In this document: one piece after another, positions 38,279-47,706 of the stretch
Numbering within the stretch: position 1 is the stretch's first letter
Layout: every line of letters begins with the position of its first letter
DNA from: Pseudomonas sp. S09G 359
GTDB lineage: Bacteria; Pseudomonadota; Gammaproteobacteria; Pseudomonadales; Pseudomonadaceae
DNA length: 64,000 nt
NCBI RefSeq assembly: GCF_002843605.1
Contig: NZ_CP025263.1
Location: 5,051,501 to 5,115,500, forward strand
Reading direction: 5' to 3'
Program-made: the position numbers and the translations under genes
Notes under the pieces: generated by a model
Told to the model about the DNA's origin: nothing
What the model saw: the letters and a program-made list of their open reading frames with translations, nothing else
The model's database searches: none

Positions 38279-39739
38279 ATGATCAAATCTTTGCGTTCCG
38301 TGCTACTTGCCAGTGTTGTCCTGCCACTGGCCCTCTCCGCCACCGCTGCCCCGATCAATAACACCTTGCCGCCCAACGTGGCGCAGGCCCTCGAGAAAGC
38401 CAAGCTGCAAAACACTGCGCTGTCCCTGGTGATGATTCCCCTGAACGGCCCCGGCACCCCTACCGTGTTCAACGCTGATGTCTCGGTGAACCCGGCCTCT
38501 ACCATGAAGCTGGTCACCACCTATGCGGCCCTGGAAATGCTCGGCCCCAACCACCAGTGGAAAACCGAGTTCTACACCGACGGCACCCTCAGCGGTGGCG
38601 TGTTGCACGGCAACCTGTACCTCAAGGGCGGCGGCGACCCCAAGCTGAACATGGAAAAACTCTGGCTGCTGATGCGCGACCTGCGCGCCAACGGCGTACA
38701 GCAAGTGACCGGCGACCTGGTGCTGGACCGCAGTTTCTTCAACCAGCCGCAGTTGCCCGAGTTCAATGACGACGGCAATGACGAGAACAAGCCGTTCCTG
38801 GTCAAACCCGACGCCCTGCTGGTTAACCTCAAGGCCCTGCGTTTCGTCACCCGCAATGACTCAGGCCGGGTGATCGTGTCGGTCGAGCCGCCCATTGCCA
38901 GTATCCGCATCGACAACCAGGTCAAGGTTTCCGCTGCCAAGCAATGCACCGGCGACGTCCGCTACAACCCGGTCACCGCCGCCGATGGCAGTGTGACGGT
39001 GACGGTCAGCGGCCAGTTGGCCGAGGGCTGCAGCTCGCAGACCTATCTGTCGCTGCTGGATCACGCCACCTACACCGCCGGCGCCGTCCGGGCGATCTGG
39101 CAGGAATTGGGCGGCAGCATCCAGGGTCGGGATATCCAGGCGCCGGTGCCCAAGGATGCCAAGGTACTGGCCCGCGCATTTTCGCCGGACCTGGCGGAAA
39201 TCATCCGCGACATCAACAAATACAGTAACAACACCATGGCCCAGCAGTTGTTCCTGAGCCTGGGCGCGCAATTCCGTAACGATGCCGACGGCGACGACGC
39301 CAAGGCCGCACAGCGCGTGGTGCGCCAGTGGCTGGCGAAAAAAGGCATTACCGCGCCGCACCTGGTGATGGAAAACGGTTCCGGGCTGTCCCGCGCCGAA
39401 CGGGTCAGCGCCCGCGAAATGGCGGCCATGCTGCAAGCCGCGTGGAAAAGCCCCTACGCTGCGGAATACATCAGCTCGATGCCGATTGCCGGTACCGACG
39501 GCACCATGCGCAAACGCCTGAAAACCACCGCCATGCGCGGCGAGGCCCACGTCAAGACCGGTACCTTGAACACCGTGCGGGCTATCGCCGGCTTCAGCCG
39601 TGACAACAATGGCAATACCTGGGCGGTGGTGGCGATCCTCAACGATCCGAAGCCATGGGGCGCTTCGTCGGTGCTCGACCAGGTGCTGCTGGACCTGTAT
39701 CGCCAGCCGAAGGCAGTGGCTGCGGCGCCCGTCCTTTAA
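38279..39739 (+). CDS. dacB: D-alanyl-D-alanine carboxypeptidase/endopeptidase (PBP4, DacB)
   Basis: A 486-residue periplasmic penicillin-binding protein of family S13. A signal peptide ends near residue 24 (ALSATAA). The catalytic motifs are STMK (S74, K77), SNN in NKYSNNTMAQ and KTG in HVKTGTLNTVR. The insertion between the first two motifs carries the two extra domains of PBP4. It trims or cuts peptide cross-links in peptidoglycan. ATG 38279 is preferred because the predicted signal peptide begins there; the ribosome site is weak. Confidence 0.94.
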   Translation: MIKSLRSVLLASVVLPLALSATAAPINNTLPPNVAQALEKAKLQNTALSLVMIPLNGPGTPTVFNADVSVNPASTMKLVTTYAALEMLGPNHQWKTEFYTDGTLSGGVLHGNLYLKGGGDPKLNMEKLWLLMRDLRANGVQQVTGDLVLDRSFFNQPQLPEFNDDGNDENKPFLVKPDALLVNLKALRFVTRNDSGRVIVSVEPPIASIRIDNQVKVSAAKQCTGDVRYNPVTAADGSVTVTVSGQLAEGCSSQTYLSLLDHATYTAGAVRAIWQELGGSIQGRDIQAPVPKDAKVLARAFSPDLAEIIRDINKYSNNTMAQQLFLSLGAQFRNDADGDDAKAAQRVVRQWLAKKGITAPHLVMENGSGLSRAERVSAREMAAMLQAAWKSPYAAEYISSMPIAGTDGTMRKRLKTTAMRGEAHVKTGTLNTVRAIAGFSRDNNGNTWAVVAILNDPKPWGASSVLDQVLLDLYRQPKAVAAAPVL

Positions 39740-39757
39740 GAGGGAATGCAGCCCCCC

Positions 39758-39865
39758 TGTGGGAGCGGGCTTGCTCGCGAATGCGGTAGACCAGTCACTA
39801 GATTGGGTGACTGAGACTCCGCATTCGGGGGCAAGTCGAATCGTCGCACCGCCCCTCCCACATTT
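39758..39865. repeat. REP pair, one arm with the 16-nt insert
   Basis: Left arm TGTGGGAGCGGGCTTGCTCG and right arm GGGGGCAAG, insert TCGAATCGTCGCACCG, then CCCCTCCCACATTT. The inner flanks pair twice (AATGCGG with CCGCATT, CAGTCAC with GTGACTG), so the whole unit can fold into one long hairpin. The insert is identical to that at 7764-7779. Confidence 0.87.
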
Positions 39866-39880
39866 GCCCTGTGTCTGTCA

Positions 39881-42280
39881 TCAAGCCCGTATCCGCTCGG
39901 CCTCCACCCGATCCCTGCCCGCCTGCTTGGCCACATACACCGCCGAGTCGGCGCGCAGCAGCAGCCCATCAATACCTTCATCGACCCGCCAACTGGCCAC
40001 GCCAAAGCTGGCGGTGACGATGCCCACCGGCTCCATCGGCGTATCGCGCAGCGACTGCCATAACTCCATCGCCACGCGGTAGGCCTGCTCGCCATCGGTG
40101 TTGGGGCACAAAACCATGAACTCCTCACCGCCCAGGCGGCAGAACACATCGCTGCGCCGCAGGCGCTGGCTGATGCGCTTGCACAACTCCTGCAGCACGC
40201 CATCGCCGACCGCATGCCCGTGCTGGTCATTGATACGCTTGAAGTGGTCGACATCGAGCATGATCACCGACAGCGCCCCCGAGGTGCGGTTGAGTCGCAC
40301 CATCTCGGCCTTGAGGCGATCCTGGAAATAGCGACGGTTGTGAATCCCGGTCAGGGAGTCGGTAATGGAGAGCGCGCGCAATTCCTCTTCAACCCGCTTA
40401 AGGTCGGAAATATCCGACACATAGCCATGCCACAGCGTACCGCCGCCCGGTAACTCTTCCGGGGTGGCCTCGCCGCGAATCCAGCGCAGGCCCCGTTGCG
40501 GCAACAGCACCCGATACTCTTCGCGCCAATGGCTCAACTGCAAGGCCGACAAGCGAATCGACGCACGTACCCGCTCCACGTCCAGCGGGTGGATACGCTC
40601 GAAAACCTTCGCCGCATCCTGCTGCAACACGCTGGTTTCGATTTCATAGATGTCGCGCATCCCGTCGCTGGCGTAGATAAAGCGCCAGTTGTCATGGGGT
40701 TCCAGGGTGAACTGGAAAATCCCGCCAGGCACATGGGCGCTGAGTTTCTTGAGCAGACGGTCGCGGGCCGCCAGGGCCTCGTAGGCGCGTTTCTGCTCGG
40801 TAATGTCGAGGTAAATGGCGAGGTGGCCGATCCACAAACCATGGTCGTCGAGCAACACGGTGGCCAGCATATTCACGGTCAACTGGCTGCGGTCCTGGCG
40901 GATCAGGCTCCACTCACGGGCTTTGTGCAGGTTATCGGGGCTTTCCACCAGCATCGCCTGGCTCGGCGGGATGCGCTTGCCCAAGGCCACACTCAGGCTG
41001 GCGGAGCGCGCCTCGAGCTCCGACGGCAGGTGCAGGCTTTCCAGGGTCAACTTGCTTACCACCTGCTCGGCGTTGAACCCGAGCATCTGCTCGGCACCGG
41101 CGTTGAAGGTGTTGATGACCCCACGCAAGTCAGTGGCAATGATCGCGACTTGGGTGGCGGCGTTCAACACGCTGCGCAATTGGCCATGGGCGCCGCGCAG
41201 CTCCAGTTCGCGCTGGCGCAACTGCAGGGTACGCTGTTCCACCAGTTTCAACGCCCGCTGGCGCTGGCTCACCAACACATAGAGCAAGGCACCGAGCAAC
41301 AGGCTGAGCAAGCCGCCCATAGTCAGGATCGTGGCCAGCGAAGAGTGGTTGGCCTGGTCGAATACCTGGCTCGGGCGTAGGCTCAGCGCGTACACGTGGT
41401 CCCCCAGGGTCAGGCGACGCGCGCCGGTGAGGTCGCTGTCGCCCACGGCATTGCTGGATTCAAACAGCACGCGCTTTTGCAGGTCGGAGGTGTCGACAAT
41501 CTGCATTACCAGGTTGTCCCGGTCCGGCTTTGGCAAACCGTCAGCCACCAGCTGGCGCATGCTGATCACCGCCATTACATAGCCGTAGGGCTCATTCTGC
41601 GACTGCGTTGACGTAGGCAGGCTGCTCACCGGCGCCACCAGCAATACGCCAGTGGCATACGCCGGCTCCACCCCCACCAGTTGCATTGGCTGCGACACCG
41701 CCAGCTTGCCGCTCTTTTGCGCACGCTCAAGGGCTGAACGCCGCAGCGGCTGGGCCAACAGGTCAAAACCCAGCGGCGCGCCCAGCAGGCTTTGGGTCTG
41801 GCTGTAGAGCACCGGTACGTACTCCTCGCGCTCGGGCGCAGGGGCCAACTCACCGGCTGAATTCAATTCTCGAATGACAAACGGCGTGCCGCGCTGGCGC
41901 GACACGTCCTGTTCGAATTGACTGCGCTGCTCGCGAAACACCCGCGGGGCCCACGAATAGGCACGGGCACGCAGCAACAAGGGCCGGGCAAAGCCGTCAA
42001 ATTCTTCGCGGGACACGTCATCGGAATTGGCGAAGAAACGCCGTAGGCTGTTAAGACGTTGTTCCTGGTCTTCGAAGCGTTCCTGCAAGCGGGTGTAACG
42101 CTCGTTGACCAGCAACTGAAAGCGCTGGCGCACCTGTTGTTGATAGAGGTCGGACGCCGCCCAGGCGACGATGATCGTCAGGGCGCCGCCTGCCAAAAAC
42201 ACCACCAATGCCACCAGCCAAGCCGACGCCTGCTCACTGATAAAGCCTAGGATTTTCGGGCGAACGGCTTGCAACGGCAT
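39881..42280 (-). CDS. CHASE-PAS-GGDEF diguanylate cyclase
   Basis: A 799-residue membrane sensor. An N-terminal helix (about residues 17-42) is followed by a periplasmic CHASE domain (residues 80-260, WAPRVFREQR and PYGYVMAVISMRQL), a second helix near 310-335, a coiled stretch, two PAS regions (STATQVAIIATD region and HVPGGIFQF) and a C-terminal GGDEF domain with the active motif GGEEF and an inhibitory RRSD site five residues before it. It should make c-di-GMP. No EAL domain follows. ATG 42280 is preferred to GTG 42289. Confidence 0.93.
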   Translation of the reverse strand: MPLQAVRPKILGFISEQASAWLVALVVFLAGGALTIIVAWAASDLYQQQVRQRFQLLVNERYTRLQERFEDQEQRLNSLRRFFANSDDVSREEFDGFARPLLLRARAYSWAPRVFREQRSQFEQDVSRQRGTPFVIRELNSAGELAPAPEREEYVPVLYSQTQSLLGAPLGFDLLAQPLRRSALERAQKSGKLAVSQPMQLVGVEPAYATGVLLVAPVSSLPTSTQSQNEPYGYVMAVISMRQLVADGLPKPDRDNLVMQIVDTSDLQKRVLFESSNAVGDSDLTGARRLTLGDHVYALSLRPSQVFDQANHSSLATILTMGGLLSLLLGALLYVLVSQRQRALKLVEQRTLQLRQRELELRGAHGQLRSVLNAATQVAIIATDLRGVINTFNAGAEQMLGFNAEQVVSKLTLESLHLPSELEARSASLSVALGKRIPPSQAMLVESPDNLHKAREWSLIRQDRSQLTVNMLATVLLDDHGLWIGHLAIYLDITEQKRAYEALAARDRLLKKLSAHVPGGIFQFTLEPHDNWRFIYASDGMRDIYEIETSVLQQDAAKVFERIHPLDVERVRASIRLSALQLSHWREEYRVLLPQRGLRWIRGEATPEELPGGGTLWHGYVSDISDLKRVEEELRALSITDSLTGIHNRRYFQDRLKAEMVRLNRTSGALSVIMLDVDHFKRINDQHGHAVGDGVLQELCKRISQRLRRSDVFCRLGGEEFMVLCPNTDGEQAYRVAMELWQSLRDTPMEPVGIVTASFGVASWRVDEGIDGLLLRADSAVYVAKQAGRDRVEAERIRA

Positions 42281-42366
42281 AGGCAACACTCACAACGCCA
42301 GCGTGCGGGGGGTGTCACTTTGGCTAGGCCATAGTTATAGCTAGCGTCCCACTATTTGACCAGCGT

Positions 42367-42408
42367 AAAAAAGCCGCAAGCCCGGAAAAATCCAGGCTTG
42401 CGGCTTTT
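42367..42408 (-). terminator. Intrinsic terminator of rlmL
   Basis: AAAAGCCGCAAGCC (42369-42382) pairs with GGCTTGCGGCTTTT (42395-42408). On the minus strand the stem is followed by six T residues, 12 bases after the rlmL stop. Confidence 0.9.
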
Positions 42409-42419
42409 GTTTACCGCGA

Positions 42420-44684
42420 TCAGCGCGCGGTGATTTTCCACGCCCGGTGGATCTTCGCGTTGCGCGCAAAATCCGGGTCGATGGTCTTGTCGCTGATTTC
42501 CTCGACCGCGTAGCGTTCGCTGAGGTTGTCCTCCAGCGCGAACTTGCGGAAGTTGTTCGAGAAATACAGTACGCCGCCCGGTGCCAGGCGGGCCATGGCC
42601 AAGTCGAGCAACTGCACGTGGTCACGCTGTACGTCGAAAATGCCTTCCATGCGCTTGGAGTTGGAGAAGGTCGGCGGGTCGATGAAGATCATGTCGAACT
42701 CATCGCGGCTAGCCTCCAGCCACGCCATCACATCACCCTGCTCCAGGCGGTTCTTGTCGGAGAAACCGTTGAGGGAGAAGTTGCGACGCGCCCAGTCCAG
42801 GTAGGTCTTGGACAGGTCGACGCTGGTGGTGCTGCGCGCACCGCCCTTGGCAGCGTGCACACTGGCCGTGGCGGTGTAGCAATACAGGTTGAGGAAGCGC
42901 TTGCCGGCGGCTTCTTTCTGGATGCGCAGGCGCATTGGGCGGTGATCGAGGAACAGGCCGGTGTCCAGGTAGTCGGTGAGGTTGACCAGCAGCTTCACGC
43001 CGCCTTCGCTGACCTCGGTGAACTTGCCCTGGGCGCTCTGGCGCTCGTACTGCTTGGTGCCGCTCTGACGCTCGCGACGCTTGACCACCACGCGGCTCTT
43101 GTCGATGTTCAGCGCCTGGGGAATCGCGGCCAGGGCGTCGAACATGCGCGCCGAGGCCTTCTCCGGGTCGATGGACTTAGGCGCGGCGTATTCCTGTACA
43201 TGGACCCAATCGTGGTACAGGTCGATGGCCATGGAGTATTCCGGCATGTCGGCGTCGTACACGCGGTAGCAATCCACACCTTCGCGCTTGGCCCACTTAC
43301 CCAGCAACTTGAGGTTCTTTTGCAGGCGGTTGGCGAACATCTGCCCGCCTTCGCTCAGGCGTGCCTGTTCGACCACAGGGGCCGGGGCCGGCTTGATCGG
43401 GTTACCGTTCTTGTTGTACTGGCGCTCTTGCGGCTCGACCGGGGCCTGATCGTAGGCGGCTTGCTCACGCTCAGCCTGGCGCTGCTCCGGGGTGCGGCGC
43501 TCACCGGTGACGAACTGATCCGGGTTGACCTTGATCAGCAGCAATTTGCACGGCAACGCGCCGTTCCAGAACGAGTACTGCTTGTGGCTGCGGATGCCCA
43601 TGCGCTTGCCCAGGTCCGGCGCGCCGGTGAACACCGCGGCTTCCCAACCCATGCACGCCTGGCGCAGGCGCTCGCCGAGGTTCTGGTAGAGGTACAACAG
43701 GCTGGCTTCGTCACCCAGGCGCTCGCCGTAGGGTGGGTTGCAGATCACCAGGCCTTTCTGGTTCTGGTCCGGACGCGGCTCGAAGGTGCCGACTTCGCCC
43801 TGGTACACCTTGATCCAGTGGCTGAGGCCCGCCCGTTCAATGTTGTTGCGCGCCGGCTGGATCAGGCGCGGGTCGGCTTCGTAGCCACGCACCCACAACG
43901 GCGGCTTGTTCATGCCGATGGCCGCGCGTTCGCTGGCCTCGGTGTGCAGTTTCTTCCACAGTGCCGGGACGTGACCGAGCCAGGTGGTGAAACCCCAGAG
44001 TTCGCGATTGAGGTTAGGCGCCATGTCGGCGGCGATCATCGCGCCTTCGACCAGGAAGGTGCCCACGCCGCACATCGGGTCAGTCAGCGCGCCGCCTTCG
44101 GCCGCAATGCGCGGCCAGCCAGCGCGAATCAGGATCGCCGCCGCCAGGTTTTCCTTCAACGGCGCAGCGCCCTGCTGCAGGCGGTAACCGCGCTGGTGCA
44201 GGCTGTGGCCGGACAGGTCGAGGGAGAGGATCGCTTCGCCACGGTCCAGGCGCAGGTGGATGCGCAGGTCCGGGTTGATCTTGTCGATGGACGGGCGTTC
44301 GCCAGTCGGGGTGCGCAGCTTGTCGACAATCGCATCCTTGACCTTCAGCGCGCCGAAGTGGGTGTTGTCGATGCCCGAACCGTGGCCGCTGAATTCCACG
44401 GCCAGCGTGCCATCCGGGACCATGTGGTCAGCCCACTCGATGTCCAGGACGCCGTGGTAGAGGTCTTCGGCGTCCTTCATCGGGAAGCGCTTGAGCACCA
44501 GCAACACACGGTTGGCCAGGCGCGACCAGAGGCACAGGCGGTAGGCGGTTTCCATGTCGGCCATGCCGCGCACGGCCGAGGTGTGCTCGCGGGCTTCCTC
44601 AAGGCCAAGCCCGATGGCTTCCTCGATCAGCAGGCCTTCGAGGCCCTTGGGGCAGGTGAGGAAGAGTTCAAAACGGTCCGACAT
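42420..44684 (-). CDS. rlmL: Bifunctional 23S rRNA methyltransferase RlmKL
   Basis: A 754-residue fusion of two SAM-dependent methyltransferases that modify 23S rRNA at G2445 (RlmL, N-terminal) and G2069 (RlmK, C-terminal). A THUMP domain (residues 45-155) is followed by the first catalytic domain, with DPMCGVGTFLVEGA and CNPPYGERLG, and the second with LNLYCYTATASVHAA and FIDPPTFSNSKRM. Start is ATG 44684 (MSDRFELFLTCPKGLE); a 72-codon upstream extension is not typical of the family. Confidence 0.95.
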   Translation of the reverse strand: MSDRFELFLTCPKGLEGLLIEEAIGLGLEEAREHTSAVRGMADMETAYRLCLWSRLANRVLLVLKRFPMKDAEDLYHGVLDIEWADHMVPDGTLAVEFSGHGSGIDNTHFGALKVKDAIVDKLRTPTGERPSIDKINPDLRIHLRLDRGEAILSLDLSGHSLHQRGYRLQQGAAPLKENLAAAILIRAGWPRIAAEGGALTDPMCGVGTFLVEGAMIAADMAPNLNRELWGFTTWLGHVPALWKKLHTEASERAAIGMNKPPLWVRGYEADPRLIQPARNNIERAGLSHWIKVYQGEVGTFEPRPDQNQKGLVICNPPYGERLGDEASLLYLYQNLGERLRQACMGWEAAVFTGAPDLGKRMGIRSHKQYSFWNGALPCKLLLIKVNPDQFVTGERRTPEQRQAEREQAAYDQAPVEPQERQYNKNGNPIKPAPAPVVEQARLSEGGQMFANRLQKNLKLLGKWAKREGVDCYRVYDADMPEYSMAIDLYHDWVHVQEYAAPKSIDPEKASARMFDALAAIPQALNIDKSRVVVKRRERQSGTKQYERQSAQGKFTEVSEGGVKLLVNLTDYLDTGLFLDHRPMRLRIQKEAAGKRFLNLYCYTATASVHAAKGGARSTTSVDLSKTYLDWARRNFSLNGFSDKNRLEQGDVMAWLEASRDEFDMIFIDPPTFSNSKRMEGIFDVQRDHVQLLDLAMARLAPGGVLYFSNNFRKFALEDNLSERYAVEEISDKTIDPDFARNAKIHRAWKITAR

Positions 44685-45079
44685 GGGGCATTCCAGGCTT
44701 TTCAGCAATAAATGAACGGGCGACGCATCGCCGGCTCGGTTTTCAATCAAGCACTTTTCTTGAAGAGTGCTCGCGTGGCACGAATGTGCCGTCCCACCCC
44801 GTCTACCGGGCCCTTGAGCCTTTATTGACGGGGCAGAGTGAATTTTTGAAGCAACAAAAAGAAATATTCCGACCCTTCGTCGAATAATAACCGACTGCAA
44901 CGAGCGGGCATTCTCACTAAAGGATTAAACCCATCCTCTTTGCAGGGTGCATCATAGCTGGCTTTGCCTAATAAATGGGGCGAAAAGCCATCCCAGCTTA
45001 TGGCTATAGCATCGTTATCGTTACGTGCTTATGACAAAACGATCATTGAATCCATGTGACCTATTGGTTAGAACTCAAC
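44685..45079. other. Spacer between rlmL and the rmf leader
   Basis: No gene seen in 395 bases. It must contain the divergent promoters of rlmL and rmf. Near rlmL are two small perfect hairpins, AGCACT/AGTGCT (44750-44771) and GGCAC/GTGCC (44777-44790), in the presumed rlmL leader. The middle part is AT-richer than the surroundings. Confidence 0.5.
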
Positions 45080-45215
45080 ACAGGTTGGCGCCGTAACGAC
45101 GCCGACACATAGGCTCGCCACGCCGGCAGCGAGCCCACCAACGGCAGAAAAACTCTGCCCGGCCCCAGACGAGGCCGAAGGATATCAAGACAGTCAACAA
45201 GTGAGGGAAACACCC
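45080..45215 (+). promoter_or_regulatory. Structured rmf leader (rmf RNA motif region)
   Basis: The 135 bases before rmf contain three hairpins in a row: GGCGCCG/CGACGCC-like (about 45087-45103), GGCTCGC/GCGAGCC (45112-45135) and GGCAG/CTGCC (45143-45158), then GGCC/GGCC (about 45161-45176). A conserved RNA structure called the rmf motif is known upstream of rmf in Pseudomonas; this region is the matching place and type. Exact agreement with the published consensus was not tested. Confidence 0.6.
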
Positions 45216-45216
45216 T

Positions 45217-45432
45217 ATGAGAAGACTTAAGCGTGATCCGTTGGAAAGAGCATTTTTACGCGGATATCAATATGGCGTTCATGGCAAATCCCGTGAGCTT
45301 TGCCCATTTACTCTACCGTCGGTACGCCAAGCCTGGATCAACGGCTGGCGAGAAGGACGCGGCGACAACTGGGACGGTATGACTGGCACTGCGGGCATCC
45401 ACAGACTCAACGAACTTCACGCCGTCGGCTAA
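45217..45432 (+). CDS. rmf: Ribosome modulation factor
   Basis: A 71-residue basic protein that dimerises 70S ribosomes to inactive 100S particles in stationary phase. MRRLKRDPLERAFLRGYQYG, WINGWREGRGDNWDG and RLNELHA are the conserved features. ATG 45217 follows GAGGG. It has a structured leader and its own terminator downstream. Confidence 0.96.
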   Translation: MRRLKRDPLERAFLRGYQYGVHGKSRELCPFTLPSVRQAWINGWREGRGDNWDGMTGTAGIHRLNELHAVG

Positions 45433-45516
45433 TCAAGGGCATTTAATTCCGACACCACCACGAATATGTAACGACTTAACCACGCACGCCCTATCCAGGC
45501 GGCGGGCTTCGGCCCA

Positions 45517-45543
45517 GGGGCTCCTTCAAGGAGCCCTTTTTAT
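45517..45543. terminator. Terminator between convergent rmf and pyrD
   Basis: GGGCTCC (45518-45524), loop TTCAA, GGAGCCC (45530-45536), followed by TTTTTAT on the plus strand. It ends the rmf transcript. Confidence 0.9.
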
Positions 45544-45553
45544 TGCCTGTGGT

Positions 45554-46582
45554 TCAAGCCTTCTTTGGCAGTGCTGCAATGGCATCCACCGACTGGCGAA
45601 TCAATTCAGGGCCCTTGTAGATAAAGCCTGAATACAACTGCACCAGGCTGGCGCCCGCAGCGATCTTCTCCGCGGCATGCTTGCCTTCGGTGATACCGCC
45701 CACCGCAATGATCGGCAAACGCCCGGCCAGTTCAGCAGCCAGCACCTTGACGATATGCGTGCTCTGGTCACGCACCGGGGCCCCCGACAGGCCACCGGCT
45801 TCATCACCATGGGCCAGGCCTTCAACGCCGACGCGGCTGAGCGTGGTGTTGGTGGCGATGACCGCATCCATACCCGAATCCACCAGGGCCTGAGCCACCA
45901 GCACGGTTTCTTCGTCGCTCATGTCCGGGGCGATTTTGATCGCCAACGGCACGCGCTTGCCATGGCGTACGGCCAGGTCTTCCTGGCGCTGGCGCAAGGC
46001 TTCGAGCAATTGCTTGAGGGAGTCGCCGAACTGCAGGCTGCGCAGGCCCGGCGTGTTCGGCGAGCTGACGTTGACGGTGACGTAGCTGGCGTGGGCGTAG
46101 ACCTTGTCCAGGCAGATCAGGTAGTCGTCGACCGCGCGTTCTACCGGGGTATCGAAGTTCTTGCCGATATTGATCCCCAGGACGCCCTTGTACTTCGCCG
46201 CCTGGACCCGCGACAGCAGATGATCAACGCCCAGGTTGTTGAAGCCCATGCGATTGATGATCGCCTCGGCTTCGGGCAGGCGGAAGATACGCGGCTTGGG
46301 GTTGCCCGGCTGCGGCCGAGGCGTCACGGTGCCGATTTCGACAAACCCGAAACCCAGCTGCGCAAAGCCATCGATGGCCCCGCCATTCTTGTCCAGGCCA
46401 GCCGCCAGCCCAACCGGGTTGGGGAAATCCAGCCCCATCACCGACACCGGCATTTTCGCCGGTGCCTTGCATACCAGGCCATTGAGCCCCAGGCGGCCAC
46501 CGGCACCGATCAGGTCCAGGGACAGATCGTGGGAGGTTTCCGGGGAAAGTTTGAACAACAGCTGGCGGGCCAGGGTATACAT
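45554..46582 (-). CDS. pyrD: Dihydroorotate dehydrogenase (quinone), class 2
   Basis: A 342-residue membrane-associated flavoprotein that oxidises dihydroorotate to orotate in pyrimidine synthesis. Signature stretches are [33 protein letters not shown] (with the class 2 catalytic Ser) and [10 protein letters not shown] at the FMN phosphate site. The N-terminal helix [20 protein letters not shown] binds quinone. ATG 46582 is the standard start. Adjacent to rmf, as is usual in Pseudomonas. Confidence 0.96.
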   Translation of the reverse strand: MYTLARQLLFKLSPETSHDLSLDLIGAGGRLGLNGLVCKAPAKMPVSVMGLDFPNPVGLAAGLDKNGGAIDGFAQLGFGFVEIGTVTPRPQPGNPKPRIFRLPEAEAIINRMGFNNLGVDHLLSRVQAAKYKGVLGINIGKNFDTPVERAVDDYLICLDKVYAHASYVTVNVSSPNTPGLRSLQFGDSLKQLLEALRQRQEDLAVRHGKRVPLAIKIAPDMSDEETVLVAQALVDSGMDAVIATNTTLSRVGVEGLAHGDEAGGLSGAPVRDQSTHIVKVLAAELAGRLPIIAVGGITEGKHAAEKIAAGASLVQLYSGFIYKGPELIRQSVDAIAALPKKA

Positions 46583-46668
46583 GGGCGGGCTAGACTCGGA
46601 TGGCGGCGAAAGGTGGCGCCGATTATAGCCGGGGTGACGCCGCGCGCGCGAGGCGTGCGGTGTAAACG

Positions 46669-47130
46669 TCAATCGCGCTGCATGACCAGGGCCTCATAAT
46701 GCGACCAGATTTTTTCGGCGTAGCGCATACGCAATGTCTCGAGCTGCGGCCCGGACCCCATCCCCACGTTGTATGACCCCACCGCTGTCCAGTTATAGCC
46801 AAAGCGCCGGATGAACTCCGCGAGAATCGACGCCCCTACCTCCACTGACAGGCAAGGCTCGCTCAACAAGCGCTCTTCGGTAATCCCCTGCTTGAGCAGG
46901 CGCGGTAGATGGATGCTGTTGATCTGCATCAAACCGATGTCGCGGGTGCCATTGCGATTGGCCGCATTGATAGCATCCATACGATAACCCGACTCCACAG
47001 CAGCGATAGCCTGCAATAATTCCGGCTCGATGTTGTAACGGCTGGCGGTCTCAACCCAGCAATAGGCCAGCGCCTGATCAGCGCTTATCCATAAGCTAAA
47101 CAACACGCCCTTGCTCCAGAACCTAGCCAT
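46669..47130 (-). CDS. IagB-like lytic transglycosylase of type III secretion systems
   Basis: A 153-residue exported enzyme with a short signal peptide (cleavage near DQALA, residue 22) and an SLT fold: catalytic Glu in [11 protein letters not shown], then [13 protein letters not shown] and [11 protein letters not shown]. Such small transglycosylases (IagB, IpgF, HrpH type) open peptidoglycan for type III secretion. Its start overlaps the stop of the wHTH gene by 8 bases. In Salmonella iagB follows hilA, the same order as here. Confidence 0.88.
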   Translation of the reverse strand: MARFWSKGVLFSLWISADQALAYCWVETASRYNIEPELLQAIAAVESGYRMDAINAANRNGTRDIGLMQINSIHLPRLLKQGITEERLLSEPCLSVEVGASILAEFIRRFGYNWTAVGSYNVGMGSGPQLETLRMRYAEKIWSHYEALVMQRD

Positions 47131-47551
47131 GTTTTACCTGCTCATACGTTACCGGCGCATGGCTGACCTGGCCGCACACCGAACACACATGCGCCAATTG
47201 CCCGCTCCCCCGCGATGCCTGCCCGTCGGCCCTCACCGAACAGGTAAACCGATAGCCTCGGCCATAGATCGTCTTGATAAACCCCTTGTCCGCGCCAAGG
47301 TATTTGCGCAGCGAGTAAATGCAGCGCGTCAGCGATTCTTCGGCGACCTCCCCTTGGGGCCACACCAGCTCCAGCAAGCGATCCTTGGTCATCAACTCAC
47401 CGCCCGAAGCCAGCAGAAGCCGCAGTACGCGCCACTCCTTGGGTGGCAGTTGAACATCCGAACCCTCGCCGGTCAGGCGGCCATCGCCGTACAGGGTCCA
47501 ACGCGCAAAGATCAGAGAATGCGTCGTCAATTCACTATCCACGACGACCAT
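47123..47551 (-). CDS. HilA-like winged-helix regulator, short form
   Basis: A 142-residue protein with one OmpR/PhoB-type DNA-binding domain at residues 15-107 (LPPKEWRVLRLLLASGGELMTKDRLLELVW and SLTRCIYSLRKYLGADKGFIKTIYGRGYRF). There is no receiver or TPR domain, while HilA is over 550 residues long with a TPR part. Downstream of the helix come three Cys (CSVRADG, CSVCGQ) of unknown role. Coupled to the IagB-like gene by an 8-base overlap. Likely a local activator of the T3SS genes, or a trimmed relic of one. Confidence 0.82.
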   Translation of the reverse strand: MVVVDSELTTHSLIFARWTLYGDGRLTGEGSDVQLPPKEWRVLRLLLASGGELMTKDRLLELVWPQGEVAEESLTRCIYSLRKYLGADKGFIKTIYGRGYRFTCSVRADGQASRGSGQLAHVCSVCGQVSHAPVTYEQVKHG

Positions 47552-47706
47552 ACCTGCCTCGGTATCCGACGACTGACATTGAAGCCCCTATTTCCAGTTA
47601 CGGCGTATGTGCCCATGTCACAACTATAAAAACCTGCCTTACGTCTCACGCTAGGAAAAAGCCCATACACCCGGCGACTTTAAGAACCACCTCGTAGGAT
47701 TTTTCT

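Noticed and set aside
42447..44711. A 754-codon open frame opposite rlmL
   Set aside because: Exact shadow of rlmL, no recognisable domain.
44685..44900. N-terminal extension of rlmL by 72 codons
   Set aside because: Frame is open, but family members start at MSDRFELF and the extension includes leader hairpins.
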